Assembly (NCBI RefSeq): GCF_905475345.1
Contig: NC_066596.1
Span: 2,289,501 to 2,353,500 of the forward strand
Source: Vespula vulgaris
Taxonomy: Eukaryota > Arthropoda > Insecta > Hymenoptera > Vespidae
Length of the DNA: 64,000 bases
Direction of reading: 5' to 3'
Positions 41,961-53,209 of this stretch are shown piece after piece. The notes beneath the pieces are model-generated. The model made no database searches, had not been told where the DNA came from, and saw only the letters and a program-made list of their open reading frames with translations. A program made the position numbers and the translations under genes. The stretch's first letter is position 1, and every line of letters begins with the position of its first letter.

Positions 41961-44035
41961 TTATTAATTCTGTCATTTTATATTCACTTGTTGATAATTT
42001 CAAAATAAAAATGTATACCCTTGACATATTTTATGCACTCCTGAGTGCAAGGCTGTTATCTTTGTATCATATCGCTCGCTTAGTAAGATTTATACATTTC
42101 TAATTTAGAATGATTCAATTTTCTTTTCATTCATCTGCACTCTATTTAAATATAAATACATTATTATATTAGGAGGAGGATGAAATAATCTTCATTTATT
42201 ATTAAATAAATATTATTTCTTAAAAAAAAAAGATAAGAATGGAATATTTAAATATTTATTTATTATATACTTTCATAAGTGCATTTTCATTTTGAATATT
42301 CGAAACGAGAAATGTATATCCTTACTATAATATGTTCATCTGCATTCCTGAATGCAGGCATGTACTTACTGTGACCTATCATATGCACTCCTGAGTGCAG
42401 GCAAGCCATTTCAATCGCTTCATTTATATACCAAGACTTATGCATTTTTATTCCAAAAATATTCATACTTCTCTTAAATATGTATAAATATTTGTTAATA
42501 ATCATTGTATCATTCATTAATAATCTTTTTAATATTTCTTATGAAACTTTTATATATATAATAAAAATACTCCGTCCTTCTCTCTCTTTCTCCTCTCTCC
42601 TTCTTTCTCTGTCATATATATTTATTAAATCTTTCATCTCATATTTATTTGTTGATAATTTTGGAATAAATATGTATACCCTTGACATATTTTAATATGC
42701 ACTCCTGAGTGCTGGCTGCCATTTATGTCGCTTCATTCATCTAGCAAGACTTATACATATCTTATCGGAATAATTCAAATTTTTCTTTAATTCATTTGCA
42801 CCATTCAAATATCATTCAATTATTATATATGGAATAAAATGAAATTTCATTCATTTATTGTTAGTCAAGTTTAATATCGTATAATGAAAAAAATATCGCC
42901 AGAGTTCGACGTATATTTCTTCATTAAGAATCCTTATTAGTGCATTCATTCATCTTTGATTATTCCGAATAAGAAATGTATATCCTTACTATAATTTGTT
43001 CATTTGCATTTCTGAATGCAATCATGTACTTACTGTAAACCTTTCATATGCACTCCTGAGTGCAGGCAAGCCATTTTATTCGTTTCATTTATATACCAAG
43101 ACTTATACCTTTTTATTCCAAAAAATATTTATATTTCTTTCAAATATGAACAAACATTTATTAATAATCTTTGTATCATTCATTATATTTTCTTATGAAA
43201 CTTTCATATATATAATAAAAATACTCCCTCTTTCTCTCTCTTTCATATATATTTATTAAGTCTTTCATCTCATATTCATTTGTTAATAATTTTGGAATAA
43301 AAATGTATATCCTTGACATATTTTAATATGCACTCCTGAGTGCTGGCTGCTATTTATGTCGCTTCATTGATCTAGCAAGACTTATACATATCTTATCGGA
43401 ATAATTCAAATTTTCCTTTAATTCATTTGCACCATTCAAATATCATTCAATTATTATATATGGAATAAAATTAAATTTCAATTATTTATTGTTAGTCAAG
43501 TTTAATATCGTATAATGAAAAAAATATCATCAGAGTTCGACGTATTTATATATTTCTTCATTAAATATCCTTATTAGTGCAATCTTTGATTACTCCGAAT
43601 GTGAAATGTATATCCTTACTATAATTTGTTCATTTGCATTCCTGAATGCAATCATGTACTTACTGTAAACCTTTCATATGCACTCCTGAGTGCAGGCAAG
43701 CCATTTTATTCGTTTCATTTATATACCAAGACTTATACCTTTTTATTCCAAAAAATATTTATATTTCTTTCAAATATGTATAAACATTTATTAATAATCT
43801 TTGTATCATTCGTTATATTTTCTTAATATTTCTTATATTCATCATATATGTAATAAAAATACTCTTACTTCTCCCTCTTTCTCTCTCTCTCATATATATA
43901 TTTATTAAGTCTTTCGTCTCATATTCATTTGTTAATAATTTTGGAATAAAAATGTATATCCTTGACATATTTTAATATGCACTCCTGAGTGCTGGCTGCC
44001 GTTTTATATATTCATCTGCATTCCTGAATGCAGGT
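41640..44035. repeat. Tandem units of about 630-690 bp, three hairpins each
   Basis: Four successive units, beginning near 41650, 42340, 43005 and 43635 with a partial fifth at 44017. Each holds hairpin a (TGCATT stem), hairpin b about 40 bases on, then ATATACCAAGACTTATAC or similar, a CT-rich/(TA)n segment, TGTATACCCTTGACATATT or similar, and hairpin c followed by GGCTG. The second to fourth units are clearly similar; the first is more diverged. Confidence 0.8.
41911..41959. repeat. (TA)n microsatellite inside the first hairpin unit
   Basis: Pure AT run. The later units have much shorter runs at the same place. Confidence 0.9.
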
Positions 44036-44479
44036 ATTTCAATTCGTCATCAAGTCTTGTAGATTTTTAATCAGAATAACCAAAATAAATAGAATAATCG
44101 GAAAAATTAGATTAATCAGATTAATCAGAATAATCAGAATAATCAGAATTAGATTGCAAAAAGATAATGAGGGTGAGGATGGAGATGATAACGATAATGA
44201 TTACCACATAAGAGTCATTTTGCAACTCGTGGTAGAGCTGTGTGGACATTGAAATATGCATATATCTCGTATATATACATACACATTATGAAATTATGAA
44301 CATGAAAAAATATGATTAAAATATGATTATTCTGAATTAAAAATCAACATGCTTGGGTATCCAAATGCACTCCTGAGTGCAATGCTGCTGCAGGCCACGG
44401 ATGTCCACACAATATTTAACGAGCGTGACTCTATTTTTGTAACTAAGAATTTACTTAAAAAAAAGACTACTTTAAAACT

Positions 44480-44780
44480 TTAAAATGCAAGGACTCGACT
44501 TTAATTTAAAAAGAAAAAATGCAATGACTCGACTTTAATTTAAAAGAGAAAATGCAATGACTCGACTTTAATTTAATAAGAAAAATGCAATGACTCAACT
44601 TTAATTTAAAATGAAAAGAGGGAGGGCTTGACTTTAATTGAAAAAAAAAATAAAAATAAAAATAGAAAATGCAAAGGGCTTGATTCTATTCTGAAATGAA
44701 AAACTGACTTTACTTTAAGAAAAAATTGCAATGACTCTATTAATTAATAACTAATTGCAAAAGCTTGACTTTAATAATAA
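44480..44780. repeat. AT-rich minisatellite, about 37-bp unit
   Basis: AATGCAATGACTCGACTTTA followed by ATTTAAAA recurs about eight times with increasing divergence rightward. It borders conserved block 2 of the minus strand. Confidence 0.8.
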
Positions 44781-44941
44781 TAATAAAAAAAAATAAAAAG
44801 AAATCAAAATTTTCACGAACGCGAGTGCGGAATACCGTAGCAAGGAGATGGAATGGTCCATCATCTCCATCCAGGAACAAACTACTACGAGCATAAGTGT
44901 CAACGTGGTAAAGGGTAAAAGGGATTTTGATAAGACCACAA

Positions 44942-45068
44942 GCCATTAACGAAGGGTTCGACATACCGACCACCTTTGAAAAATGACTTGTAGTCGATAG
45001 TTGCCCTCTTGAGCCACAATATGTGGGGGCCTCTTCAGCACAGAGCCACTTCTTGCTTCGTGCCCTAA
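44942..45068 (-). other. Conserved block 2, minus-strand copy (GGCACGAAGC)
   Basis: On the minus strand: TTAGGGCACGAAGCAAGAAG, then the hairpin CCACA-TAT-TGTGG, then AGAGGGCAACTATCGACTA and AACCCTTCGTTAATGG. It is collinear with 56691-56818. A 110-residue open frame on this strand (44740-45072) covers the block but ends in low-complexity sequence and finds no open counterpart in the plus-strand copy, so I take the block as noncoding. Confidence 0.65.
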
Positions 45069-45163
45069 CCACTGCATTGGAGCATTCCTTACGTGCGACG
45101 CAAGATAAGTTTACGCATCAAAAAACGCCCTACCGTTCGAAGCAACGCACCCACAAAGATTGA

Positions 45164-45454
45164 CATACTGCAGTGGTTGCTACTACAAGAATGAAATCGT
45201 CCCTAAGCTAAACCGACCTAATCCCGACCTGATCTCACTTTACGCAACAAGACTCAAACCACTCGTGTAAACGCACGAATTGAACGAGACGCAATAGTCG
45301 CAAGCTAAGGGGTTGGGAAGTGAAAACACATTTTCGCACGCAGGTTTGTTCTGTTTTTTCTTTTCTTTTCTTTTTTTTTCTTAACCTAACGAGCGGTAAG
45401 CGCTTGCGACGTAAAGCATCGATTTCTTCTAAATAGTATAACCACTGCAGTATG
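45164..45454. repeat. 15-bp perfect inverted repeat around a 261-base spacer
   Basis: CATACTGCAGTGGTT at 45164-45178 and AACCACTGCAGTATG at 45440-45454. The spacer is GC-richer than the surroundings. It may be a long-range RNA stem or the ends of a small degraded element; no target-site duplication is evident. Confidence 0.6.
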
Positions 45455-46209
45455 GCAAAATTCGCGAATGAATCACCCCAAACGGCACTGACGAGTCCCA
45501 ACACGTATTCTCAACTGCGTTTTCTACTCTGCCTAAGTGCGTCTCGATTTTCTAATGATCTTTATTTATTCATTTATCCGATTTAAAAAAAAAATGAAAA
45601 ATAAAAGTAAAATATTCGTATATAAATATTCGAACTAAACCGTAAAGCTATCCTAGCCTGTGGACGATCAATGGACTCAAAGAATCCACCAACCGTACAC
45701 AATAACACAGGCACATTTAATCGAATGCTCCAGCAGATATAATATTAATTCTAATCGATGAACCTATTACAAACTAATATTAACTCATTGCACTTAAGAG
45801 ATAAATATAGTTTCGGTAAAATGTCAAGATCACAAGAATTGTAATACTTCCATTTTACTTATGCAGATATACTCTATTTCTAAATAAGAAATATATAGAT
45901 AGTAGATATTTTAAAAATCGCGAAGTGCAAGAATTAATTTAAAACTAAGTATCAAACAAATTCAAAATCCTTTGCCAAGTTCAAAAGATATGGGATGTAT
46001 CTGATGTTTTCATTGGGTGCAAAGTTTTTCGAACTGTTTGATACTGATATATTGTGTGATGCAAAGTGTCAGCAAAAAATCTAAGAAAAAAAATTAAAAA
46101 AAAGAAAAAAAAAGATAAGAAGATAAAGTTCAGCTATGCTGAAAGATTATAAAATTTGCTGAAACTTCACAAATCCCCGGAGAAAGGACTTCCCACTCCT
46201 GAGTGGGAA

Positions 46210-47740
46210 TCGCATCCTTACCCGGTCCTTACCTACTTAAAATTAATTGAAACATTCACTCAGAAAAGTATGCTACCTGCCTGCCTATGACCTATATTTA
46301 AAAAGTGCAAACATTCACACCAACACATACACTCCACGGTTCTCTCACACTCCACCAGGGTGCAAAAACCTACACTAGAGAGCATGCCCCGGGGCACCTC
46401 CGACACCCTAGTTCAACCGCGTATTCTTTCTAATATATGAGGAGTACGTACCAGTTGCTGAAATCGACTGCCAAGGCTAATGATTATTGCATATATGACT
46501 AAAGCAAAAATACTAGTACATACTAGTATACGTATAGATACTAGTAATATATACGAGTATTTAAAATTTTCCACAAAAATGTGGTAACTACTATGCAAAC
46601 CGATATTAATATAATTATATATTAAATATATAATATATTTATTTAAAAGTTATCGCGAAACGATGTACAATGCACTTCCTAAAACGCACATACAAGTGCA
46701 AGGTACACCGTGCAATCACCAGCACAATGACAGTCGCTGAAAAGGAAACTTAAAACTAAATCCACACTAACTGTTTCTCACCCATACGAGTAACACCTGG
46801 GTTAAACGCATGGATGAGAACGCAGAAAGCATGGTGGGAAAGGGGTATTAGTATATTAGTGCTGAAAATCCTGAGCTAAAAAATGATTAATTTATAATAT
46901 ATATATATAAAAAAATATATAAAAAATATATAAAAATATATATATAAAATTTAAGCGGACTGTGACTCTAGAGTCTCTTTGCACGTCTTATTAGCAAGAG
47001 CTCAAGCAAGGATGGATGATGGTAGGCGGTCACCACATATGAGTGTGACCACCACATATGGGTTTTACCACTAAAAGTGGTAAAAAAATAATAAGTTGCA
47101 AAAATAGTTTTGCAACCCCACCTGTATACACCGCTTAAGGGCCTTTGAGCGACCCGCGGTAGGCAGTCGTTGACATGGAGGGATGAAATATGCACATAGC
47201 TCATATATATGCATACGCATTATGCAGTTATGAAATTTCATTATTAAAAAATATATAATTTTAATAAAAAACCTCGGACGACTCCTCTCATCAAATGGCT
47301 GTTCTAATGAAAGAACGGGATTATAATCCACCATTTAACTGACAGAATCTATCCGTCGCGGAAGGGGTTTGTCTTCTTGCTCATTTGTTGGTAAATCGAT
47401 ATTTTGAAATATCGAAGTAAATCGCGATTAAATGGACTAAGTACGAAGCAATGCATGTAACGTAAACCACGTTATATGCTTTATACGAAATCGGGTAAAT
47501 TAATGCCCGATTTCATTACTAATATCGCGAGCAAAAACGAAGAGAGAAAAAGTGCTAATAAACAGCACTATAAATTAAACGATTTTGAAACAAGAAGACC
47601 CTGGCCTGATCTATATATATAATAATAATAAAATATGCACAAGAAAATATCTAACTAAATATATAGGGACCACTCGTGAATAAAATCAAAGATTTTAATC
47701 ACGGACACTTTTGCTCGTTTCGGACATGGGACGTCTACGA
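46210..47740. other. Noncoding stretch within the minus-strand locus
   Basis: Contains a hairpin TTTTACCACT-AAA-AGTGGTAAAA near 47064-47086 and a segment at 47185-47240 (GAAATATGCACATAGC onward) repeated in diverged form at 44250-44300. No convincing frame. GC-richer at 46190-46420. Confidence 0.45.
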
Positions 47741-47788
47741 ATACAACCAGTAACCCGTGCCGATAAGGACCTTTCGTCCTCGGCATGA
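47741..47788 (-). other. Conserved block 1, minus-strand copy
   Basis: On the minus strand this reads CCGAGGACGAAAGGTCCTTA, then TCGGCACGGG and TTACTGGTTGTA. An exon-like stretch precedes it on the same strand: TATTACAG acceptor near 47937, then TTAAGTA|GTAAGTG donor near 47823. The corresponding order (donor, then block 1) is seen at 56.45-56.52 kb on the plus strand. Confidence 0.6.
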
Positions 47789-48239
47789 TGGGTACCAGAG
47801 GAACTTTAAATTTTTTCACTTACTACTTAAGAAGTTCTGCGATGGCTCCAAAACACTCGTCCCCCTCGTAGGAGGTCGAATGATGTCGTGAAGTTGGTTG
47901 AAATTATCCTTGAATCGTTGAATCGTTGAATCGATGAATCTGTAATACAAAAAGGTACAAAAAAAGATTAATTATATGTTCCATATCAAACTAATATATT
48001 TATGAATGAATGAAAATGACTAAAAAGAAATATATGATTTAAACGACGAACAAGAGAAGTTACGATTGCAAGAAAGAAATATACTTACATGTAATTATAT
48101 CCAGACGAAGCTTTACGTTCGTCGGTAAAGATGAAGAGGATGAATTTTTAAATTCACACTTTCGACCATTACAATATTTATCGCAATGCAATCCTCTTCC
48201 ACCGAATAGGCCGAAAGTGTGTTAATGATTCTAACAACG

Positions 48240-49104
48240 CGGCGAACATATAATTTTAACAAGAATATGACATAAATTCTTGTTTTGGATTTATTAACGC
48301 GACCGAGAAATTCTAAACGGCGAACAACACTGACTCTAATTCGCGATTTTATTTTATTTCATTTTTAAAGCAACCCATTCGGTTGCAAAACAATCAAACT
48401 GTTTCGTACAAGCACTGACTCTAAGATCGCATTGCGCGCGATCTACAACTGAAGACCTGTTGAATAAAAATTGTTAAAGCAAGCTGTGGCGTTTATATTA
48501 TATTAAATACGTATTAAATAATAAAAATATGTATAAATAAATTTATATCGTATTGAATATTATGTATTAAATATTAAATATTCAATATTAAATATCATAT
48601 ATCATATTATTCAAATTACATGATTTAAAATCATAAATTTATATTACATCTTCTGTATGCTATAATAATATAAAAAAAAAAATGCTATTCAAAAGATGTA
48701 ACTACGATACTTATAAGCTATATTATAATAAATGAATATGTAAAAGCAAACGATCAAAATCGCGTTGTATCTATCGTTTAAAAATAGATTTGATCGCGAT
48801 AGGGCTACGCTCACAGAAGTATACTAATTGCGTGAATACCTATAAATCAGAATAGATATAGCATTAAAGTAAAACTAGACAAGGTGTAGTAAAATTGAAA
48901 TTATAATATATTTATATAATATTAATTAAACGGTTAAACGTATCTTGAAATCTTATTCTATTTCAATTTAACTTTTATTATACTTTAATTAAATTTTTAT
49001 TATTCTCGGTGCTTCTTAATATTCTCTAAATTCAATGCAAAATATATTTCAACAAATTTTTAATAAATTACAATTTAATCAAAATTATTTTCTAATACAC
49101 CGAA
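48240..49104. other. Noncoding stretch with an acceptor-like site on the minus strand
   Basis: The minus strand shows TTTTATTCAACAG|GTCTTC near 48456, then GATCGCGCGCAATGCGATC, a GCAACC-GAAT-GGGTTGC hairpin near 48370, and TAGAGTCAGTG twice. Elsewhere AT-rich. Confidence 0.35.
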
Positions 49105-49214
49105 CGTCAGCCTTTGGCCCGGTAGTGCGTACGTTGTATAATATAAAATATACGAACGTTCGCAATACCGATTTCCGAATCTCACCACAAGGAGGTAGCT
49201 GCGTATGGAGATCC
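49105..49214 (-). ncRNA. HDV-like self-cleaving ribozyme, copy 3 (diverged)
   Basis: Read on the minus strand from 49214. P1 is GGATCTC (49214-49208) with GAGATTC (49183-49177), seven pairs including one internal G-U; the first pair is G-C rather than G-U. P3 is ACC/GGT closing the loop TCCTTGT. P2 is CGCAGC with GCTG-A-CG, one bulged A. P4 pairs CGGTATTGCG with CGCACTACCG, with a single T-C mismatch. J4/2 is GGGCCAAAG, keeping the catalytic C. P1 differs from the plus-strand copies at several positions yet still pairs. Predicted cleavage is between plus-strand bases 49215 and 49214. The bulge and the missing G-U pair leave activity less certain than for copies 1 and 2. Confidence 0.72.
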
Positions 49215-50204
49215 ACATATAAATTTTGTAAAAAACATAAAATATTATATAATAAAAGTTTTGGCTATAATAGAGCATAGAAACTTATAATAAAACTAAA
49301 ACAGAACATGTGAAAACGTTTAACGCAATAGATAGTTCGTTAGAATTGATATCTGATTTTTTATACTAATTGAAATTAAATTAAAATTTCTTAATGATAA
49401 ACTTATTTATGTATACTTATCTATGAAGAGCAGCAAGAAGTATATGAGAACTGCTATCAAATGTGTAGATGTCCAGACAAATTGGTGATTATATTGCCCA
49501 ATACGATGAATAATAACCTAAAAATATTCAAACAATTATTAATATAGAATAAAATTATATATCTATCTATCTATATATATATACGATATATATACGAATA
49601 AAAATTAGACAAAATTCAAAAAGATTATTAATATAGAAAAAGATTAAATAAATTTATATATATAAATCTATCCACATATGTGTAAATGTGAGTCGTGTAT
49701 CCAACATATAATAGTATATATTGAAGTCTAATATGATATAAAATAAAATTAATAAACGGTAAATGATTAAATAAAGATTATAAAATATTATATATAATGT
49801 AAATGAGAAATTATACGAACCTGAATTAACGAAGCAGGAGCAAGTCTGAACACGTCTGGAAGGCTGCTTGTACAAACGAGAACTGTGCTAAAGATAAACT
49901 AAGAAAGTCGTCTTCTCGGTCGTCCTTTGATTGTTTACATGTGTATTGTCGATACTTTCTAAATATTCCGTACAGTACAGCGTATACAAATACACATATG
50001 TATAGATATACCTATAATAGAATATTATTACGTGCGATTGCTTTTTCTTTTGTTGTTGCCGGAGACTCATTTCTAAGAATTATTTAGCAATTGGTAGGGG
50101 AACTCAAGCTTATTATTTATATGCTATCTTTCTTTCTTTCTCTGCCAATGTCCTATCTCTCTCTATAAAGCCTCGCTATATGTATTAAAATGAAATAAAC
50201 TTAC

Positions 50205-50276
50205 CGATACGTATCGAGGAGATGTATAAACTGGTATATTCGATGTTCTGTATTGTAGCTACAGCTTCTTAGAAAT
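50205..50276 (-). other. Candidate minus-strand noncoding exon 2, copy A
   Basis: Preceded on the minus strand by ATTTCATTTTCAG and followed by GTAAGTTTAT, a near-ideal donor. Its start, ATTTCTAAGAAG, resembles the start of the exon at 51850 (ATTTTCAAGAG). The 72 bases have no obvious coding content. Confidence 0.35.
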
Positions 50277-50837
50277 CTGAAAATGAAATATCATATTACT
50301 ATAGGCAAGATTAAGTGTACGTAATATGTGTAGGGAATATTCATTGGGTGTATGTGTGTGTGTGTGTGTGTTGCAATGTATTCCTATATTATATATATGT
50401 AACTGTACATACTAATTGTATACTATATGTATACGTATATGTATATATGATCTACTATATATAATGTGTGATATGTATATGTGTGTGTAGGATTTGTGCT
50501 GTTATGTATCTGCGCGTGTGTGTGTATGTTCGTATATGAAAATCGAATTTAATACAAAATATCAATCGATCACAACTATTAATGCAAAATTATTGATCAA
50601 AGCATCATTAAAAAACGAGAGAAGTATCGATATTATGGAAATAAAACAGGAAAAGTGAAGAAAAGTGCGACGCGAAAGCTTCTCGGGCGATGTACGAGAG
50701 GCTGATTTTATTTTCGCGAATATCTCTTAAACGCGATGATTCCCAGACTTCCGAACGCGGCCTCATAAAAATCGTATGTTTGACTATCGATTGATATATT
50801 AGAAAAAAGCGTACGTTAGAAAAAATTGTTTAATTAC

Positions 50838-50950
50838 CTGTAATTATGCGGAGCGACGAAACACCGTGTTCACATGTCACTGCGTCCAAGATGGCGATGA
50901 GACTAGTGGCAAGGAAGGAAAGTAGTCCCTATAATTCGATGACGTCATCA
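50838..50950 (-). promoter_or_regulatory. Candidate minus-strand promoter and first exon, copy A
   Basis: Contains a perfect CRE-type palindrome GATGACGTCATC (50938-50949) and a YY1/Pho-like CCAAGATGGCG (50886-50896). On the minus strand a TTACAG|GTAATTA donor-like site closes the exon at 50838. A TTTTCAG acceptor gives a next exon at 50276-50205, ending in CG|GTAAGTT. The adjoining 320 bases (50523-50840) are duplicated at 51970-52297, with the same donor. No ATG frame of note, so a noncoding transcript is assumed. Confidence 0.4.
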
Positions 50951-51735
50951 CAGGTACAATCGAGTCAAATCAAGTATTATATTTTTCAATGAAAAATAAT
51001 AAAAAATATAATATAAGTACGTAGATAATACGATATGGATGAGAAATGTAATTAATACGAATTTTAAACATAGATAATAATTTTCTAATGAAATAATTAT
51101 ATTTTCTAAAGATATAGAAACATTAAATAGATACGCACTTGTATCGCAAGTACCTATATTATCTCTATGCTTTATATATTACGCGCGAAATAATGAACAA
51201 TTGTTAAATCGAAATAATTCGATGATTTATTTATTTACATATATATGTCATATGTATCTTATATGATATGAAAAAATAATTCTTCTTTAAATATTTATTT
51301 ACCATAACGAATAACTACGTCGTTTACGATCGAATTATGTATCATGTATCGATAATAATTGTATGAATCGAGAAAGCTCGACTATCGAAAAGAAAGGAAG
51401 GAAAAAGAAATGATACATATGTACATAAGTATATAGAGAACTACATTGAAATGTATATAGGCAACGAGAAACCACGAAATACGCATTATTTTTGGACAGT
51501 ACTACCAATATTATTTCTTACAAAGGACTCGAAATGAAAGCAGATGACAAAAAAAGAAAGAAAAAACACAGATCTTTTTACACACAGACAGTGCACACAT
51601 GCGAAAGAACATCAAACTCGACGCAACGCACCGACACAAAGCCGAGTTTTCGATCGCATTATATACAATCACATATTATGTTTTTTCATCTTACACAATT
51701 ACTCAGGAAATATATGAAGAAAGAAGTTGGCTTAC

Positions 51736-51850
51736 CGGTAGTAGTCGTTGATCCTTCAAACAACGAACATCTTAATTCTGGACCATGAAAAACGATGCAC
51801 TAAATTGATTCTAATTCGATTCTGTTCTATCTCGTGAAACTCTTGAAAAT
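51736..51850 (-). other. Candidate minus-strand noncoding exon 2, copy B
   Basis: Flanked on the minus strand by CACATTTTTCAG and CTACCG|GTAAGCC. It is 115 bases and starts like the exon at 50276. Stop codons interrupt all frames. Confidence 0.3.
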
Positions 51851-52294
51851 CTGAAAAATGTGAAATCTCAATTAATACAGGATAAAATTAAAGGTGAATA
51901 TGTATGAAAAAAGAAGATTTGAAAAATGTATGTGTATATATAATGTGTAAAAAATCTATACATGTGTGTGTGCTTGTGTGTGAATATATATATGAAAATC
52001 GAATATAAAACAAACTATCGATCAATAATAATTATAAACGCAAAGTTATTGAACAGAGTCACTATTAAAAAGCGAGAGAAGTATCGATATTGTAAAAATC
52101 AACTAGAAAAGTAAGAAAAAAAATAGACGCGGTAGCTCTCAGGAGAATCGACGAAAGGCTGATTTCATTTTCGCGAATATCTTTTAAACGCCATAATATC
52201 CCGACTTGCGAATGCGGCCTCTTAAAAATCGCGTGTTTGACTATCGATTGGTGTATAATAATCAGGTGTACGTTAGAAAAAATCTGCTAATTAC

Positions 52295-52365
52295 CTGTAT
52301 TTGACGAGAGGAACAGGGCGACGTGTTTGCTTGGTACGAATTGAAGCAGCAGTGGCGTCATCTAC
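52295..52365 (-). promoter_or_regulatory. Candidate minus-strand promoter and first exon, copy B
   Basis: Paralogue of the region at 50838-50950. The minus strand shows AAATACAG|GTAATTAGC closing at 52295, and a CRE-like GATGACGCCA (plus 52353-52362) with one change from the palindrome. The upstream end of the exon cannot be fixed from sequence. Confidence 0.3.
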
Positions 52366-52771
52366 ATTGTGAAGCTAGTTAGATTCGCACGGCACATAAA
52401 TATTGCATCATTTTAAAAATATTACGCACTAATAAATATATTAATTTTTCTTAACATTTTATTGAAAAATAGCACAGAATATAAACTTATCAAACGTCTT
52501 AGTGTTTTCTATCAAGTTATATAAAATTCCTGCCAGATTCCCGCGTTCGAATTTAGGTATCTTTCTTCTCTCACTTCGGAAGTCAAAAAATAACTAGTTA
52601 ATAAATCGAATAATCAAATAATTTATCTTTTCGATGATCAATATCTCTTGTAAATGTTCGGAAAGAATGATATTTAATTATACTTGCCTATAGATTGATC
52701 TATAAATATTGATTAATAAATAATTTCTATTGGAGAGTATTTGTTATGTACTCGTTGGTAGTCAAGTTTTA

Positions 52772-53118
52772 ATGGCTTTGAAAGAAGAAGAAGAAGCTGC
52801 AACGAAGAAAAAATTCATCCGAATAAGGTAAGAAAAAAAAAAGATCTCGTCTAGATTTTCGAACATTACTGATCAATATAAATTCTAAAAAGCATTAGCA
52901 CATCGAGCAATATTATTTTTTGCAAAAATATCTGTATTTCATCGCAAAATATGCGGACAAAAATATTCACTCTCGTTTGCTGTCACACAGATACTGGACA
53001 CATTCACACAAACATGGAACCGAGTATAAAACATTGTCTTCAAGCTGTGAATCTACAACCTGTTGTAAATTGATACGCTGCATTCATAATCTTTTAGAAA
53101 GATTCTTTCAATGCGAAG
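52772..53118 (+). CDS. Speculative small two-exon ORF
   Basis: ATG at 52772 opens 18 codons (MALKEEEEAATKKKFIRI) ending at AG|GTAAGA (donor at 52828). A TTTGCTGTCACACAG acceptor at 52990 continues in phase with 42 codons rich in Cys (residues such as STTCCKLIRC), ending at GAAG|GTAAAC (53119). The exons would join as AG+A without a stop. No domain is recognised and no promoter is clear. The chain would then meet stop codons in the first unit of the 211-bp array. It could equally be the noncoding 5' part of the plus-strand transcript. Confidence 0.2.
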
Positions 53119-53209
53119 GTAAACACAAACCAATACTTTTTCATTTGCTTGTACACATTTATTATATAGCTACATAAGAATGTCGAATTAGTTTCCTTTT
53201 GTGCGCCGA

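Larger units (their letters stand above)
41654..46209 (-). ncRNA. Set of 15 stem-loops with invariant CAGG loop (minus strand)
   Basis: Plus-strand starts of the stems: 41654, 41693, 42034, 42341, 42384, 42698, 43005, 43049, 43329, 43635, 43679, 43978, 44017, 44366 and 46190. Most are TGCACT-CCTG-AGTGCA or TGCATT-CCTG-AATGCA. Others are CCCACACT-CCTG-AGTGTGGG (41693-41712) and TTCCCACT-CCTG-AGTGGGAA (46190-46209). The copy at 43005 has TCTG as its loop. Stem bases change in matched pairs while the loop is fixed. On the minus strand the loop is CAGG, which fits CNGG, the loop recognised by SAM-domain Smaug/Vts1 proteins. The minus strand is also the one carrying two ribozymes and exon-like signals. 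That these are RNA elements, and Smaug sites in particular, is inference; palindromic DNA-binding sites are the alternative. Confidence 0.6.
50523..52297. repeat. Diverged direct duplication of about 320 bp (50523-50840 and 51970-52297)
   Basis: Both copies share AAAATCGAAT, ACGAGAGAAGTATCGATATT or GCGAGAGAAGTATCGATATT, GAAAGGCTGATTT-type sequence, TTTTCGCGAATATC, the GCGGCCTC block, GTTTGACTATCGATTG and CGTACGTTAGAAAAAAT-type sequence before the shared splice signal. Both copies run the same way. They form the first introns of the two candidate minus-strand transcripts. Confidence 0.75.

Noticed and set aside
41654..44381. Hammerhead ribozymes at the CTGAG-containing hairpins
   Set aside because: The hammerhead core (CTGATGA and GAAA with three stems) is absent; these are simple hairpins.
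44740..45072. 110-residue minus-strand frame as a gene
   Set aside because: It overlaps conserved block 2, whose plus-strand homologue is not open, and it ends in a low-complexity tail.
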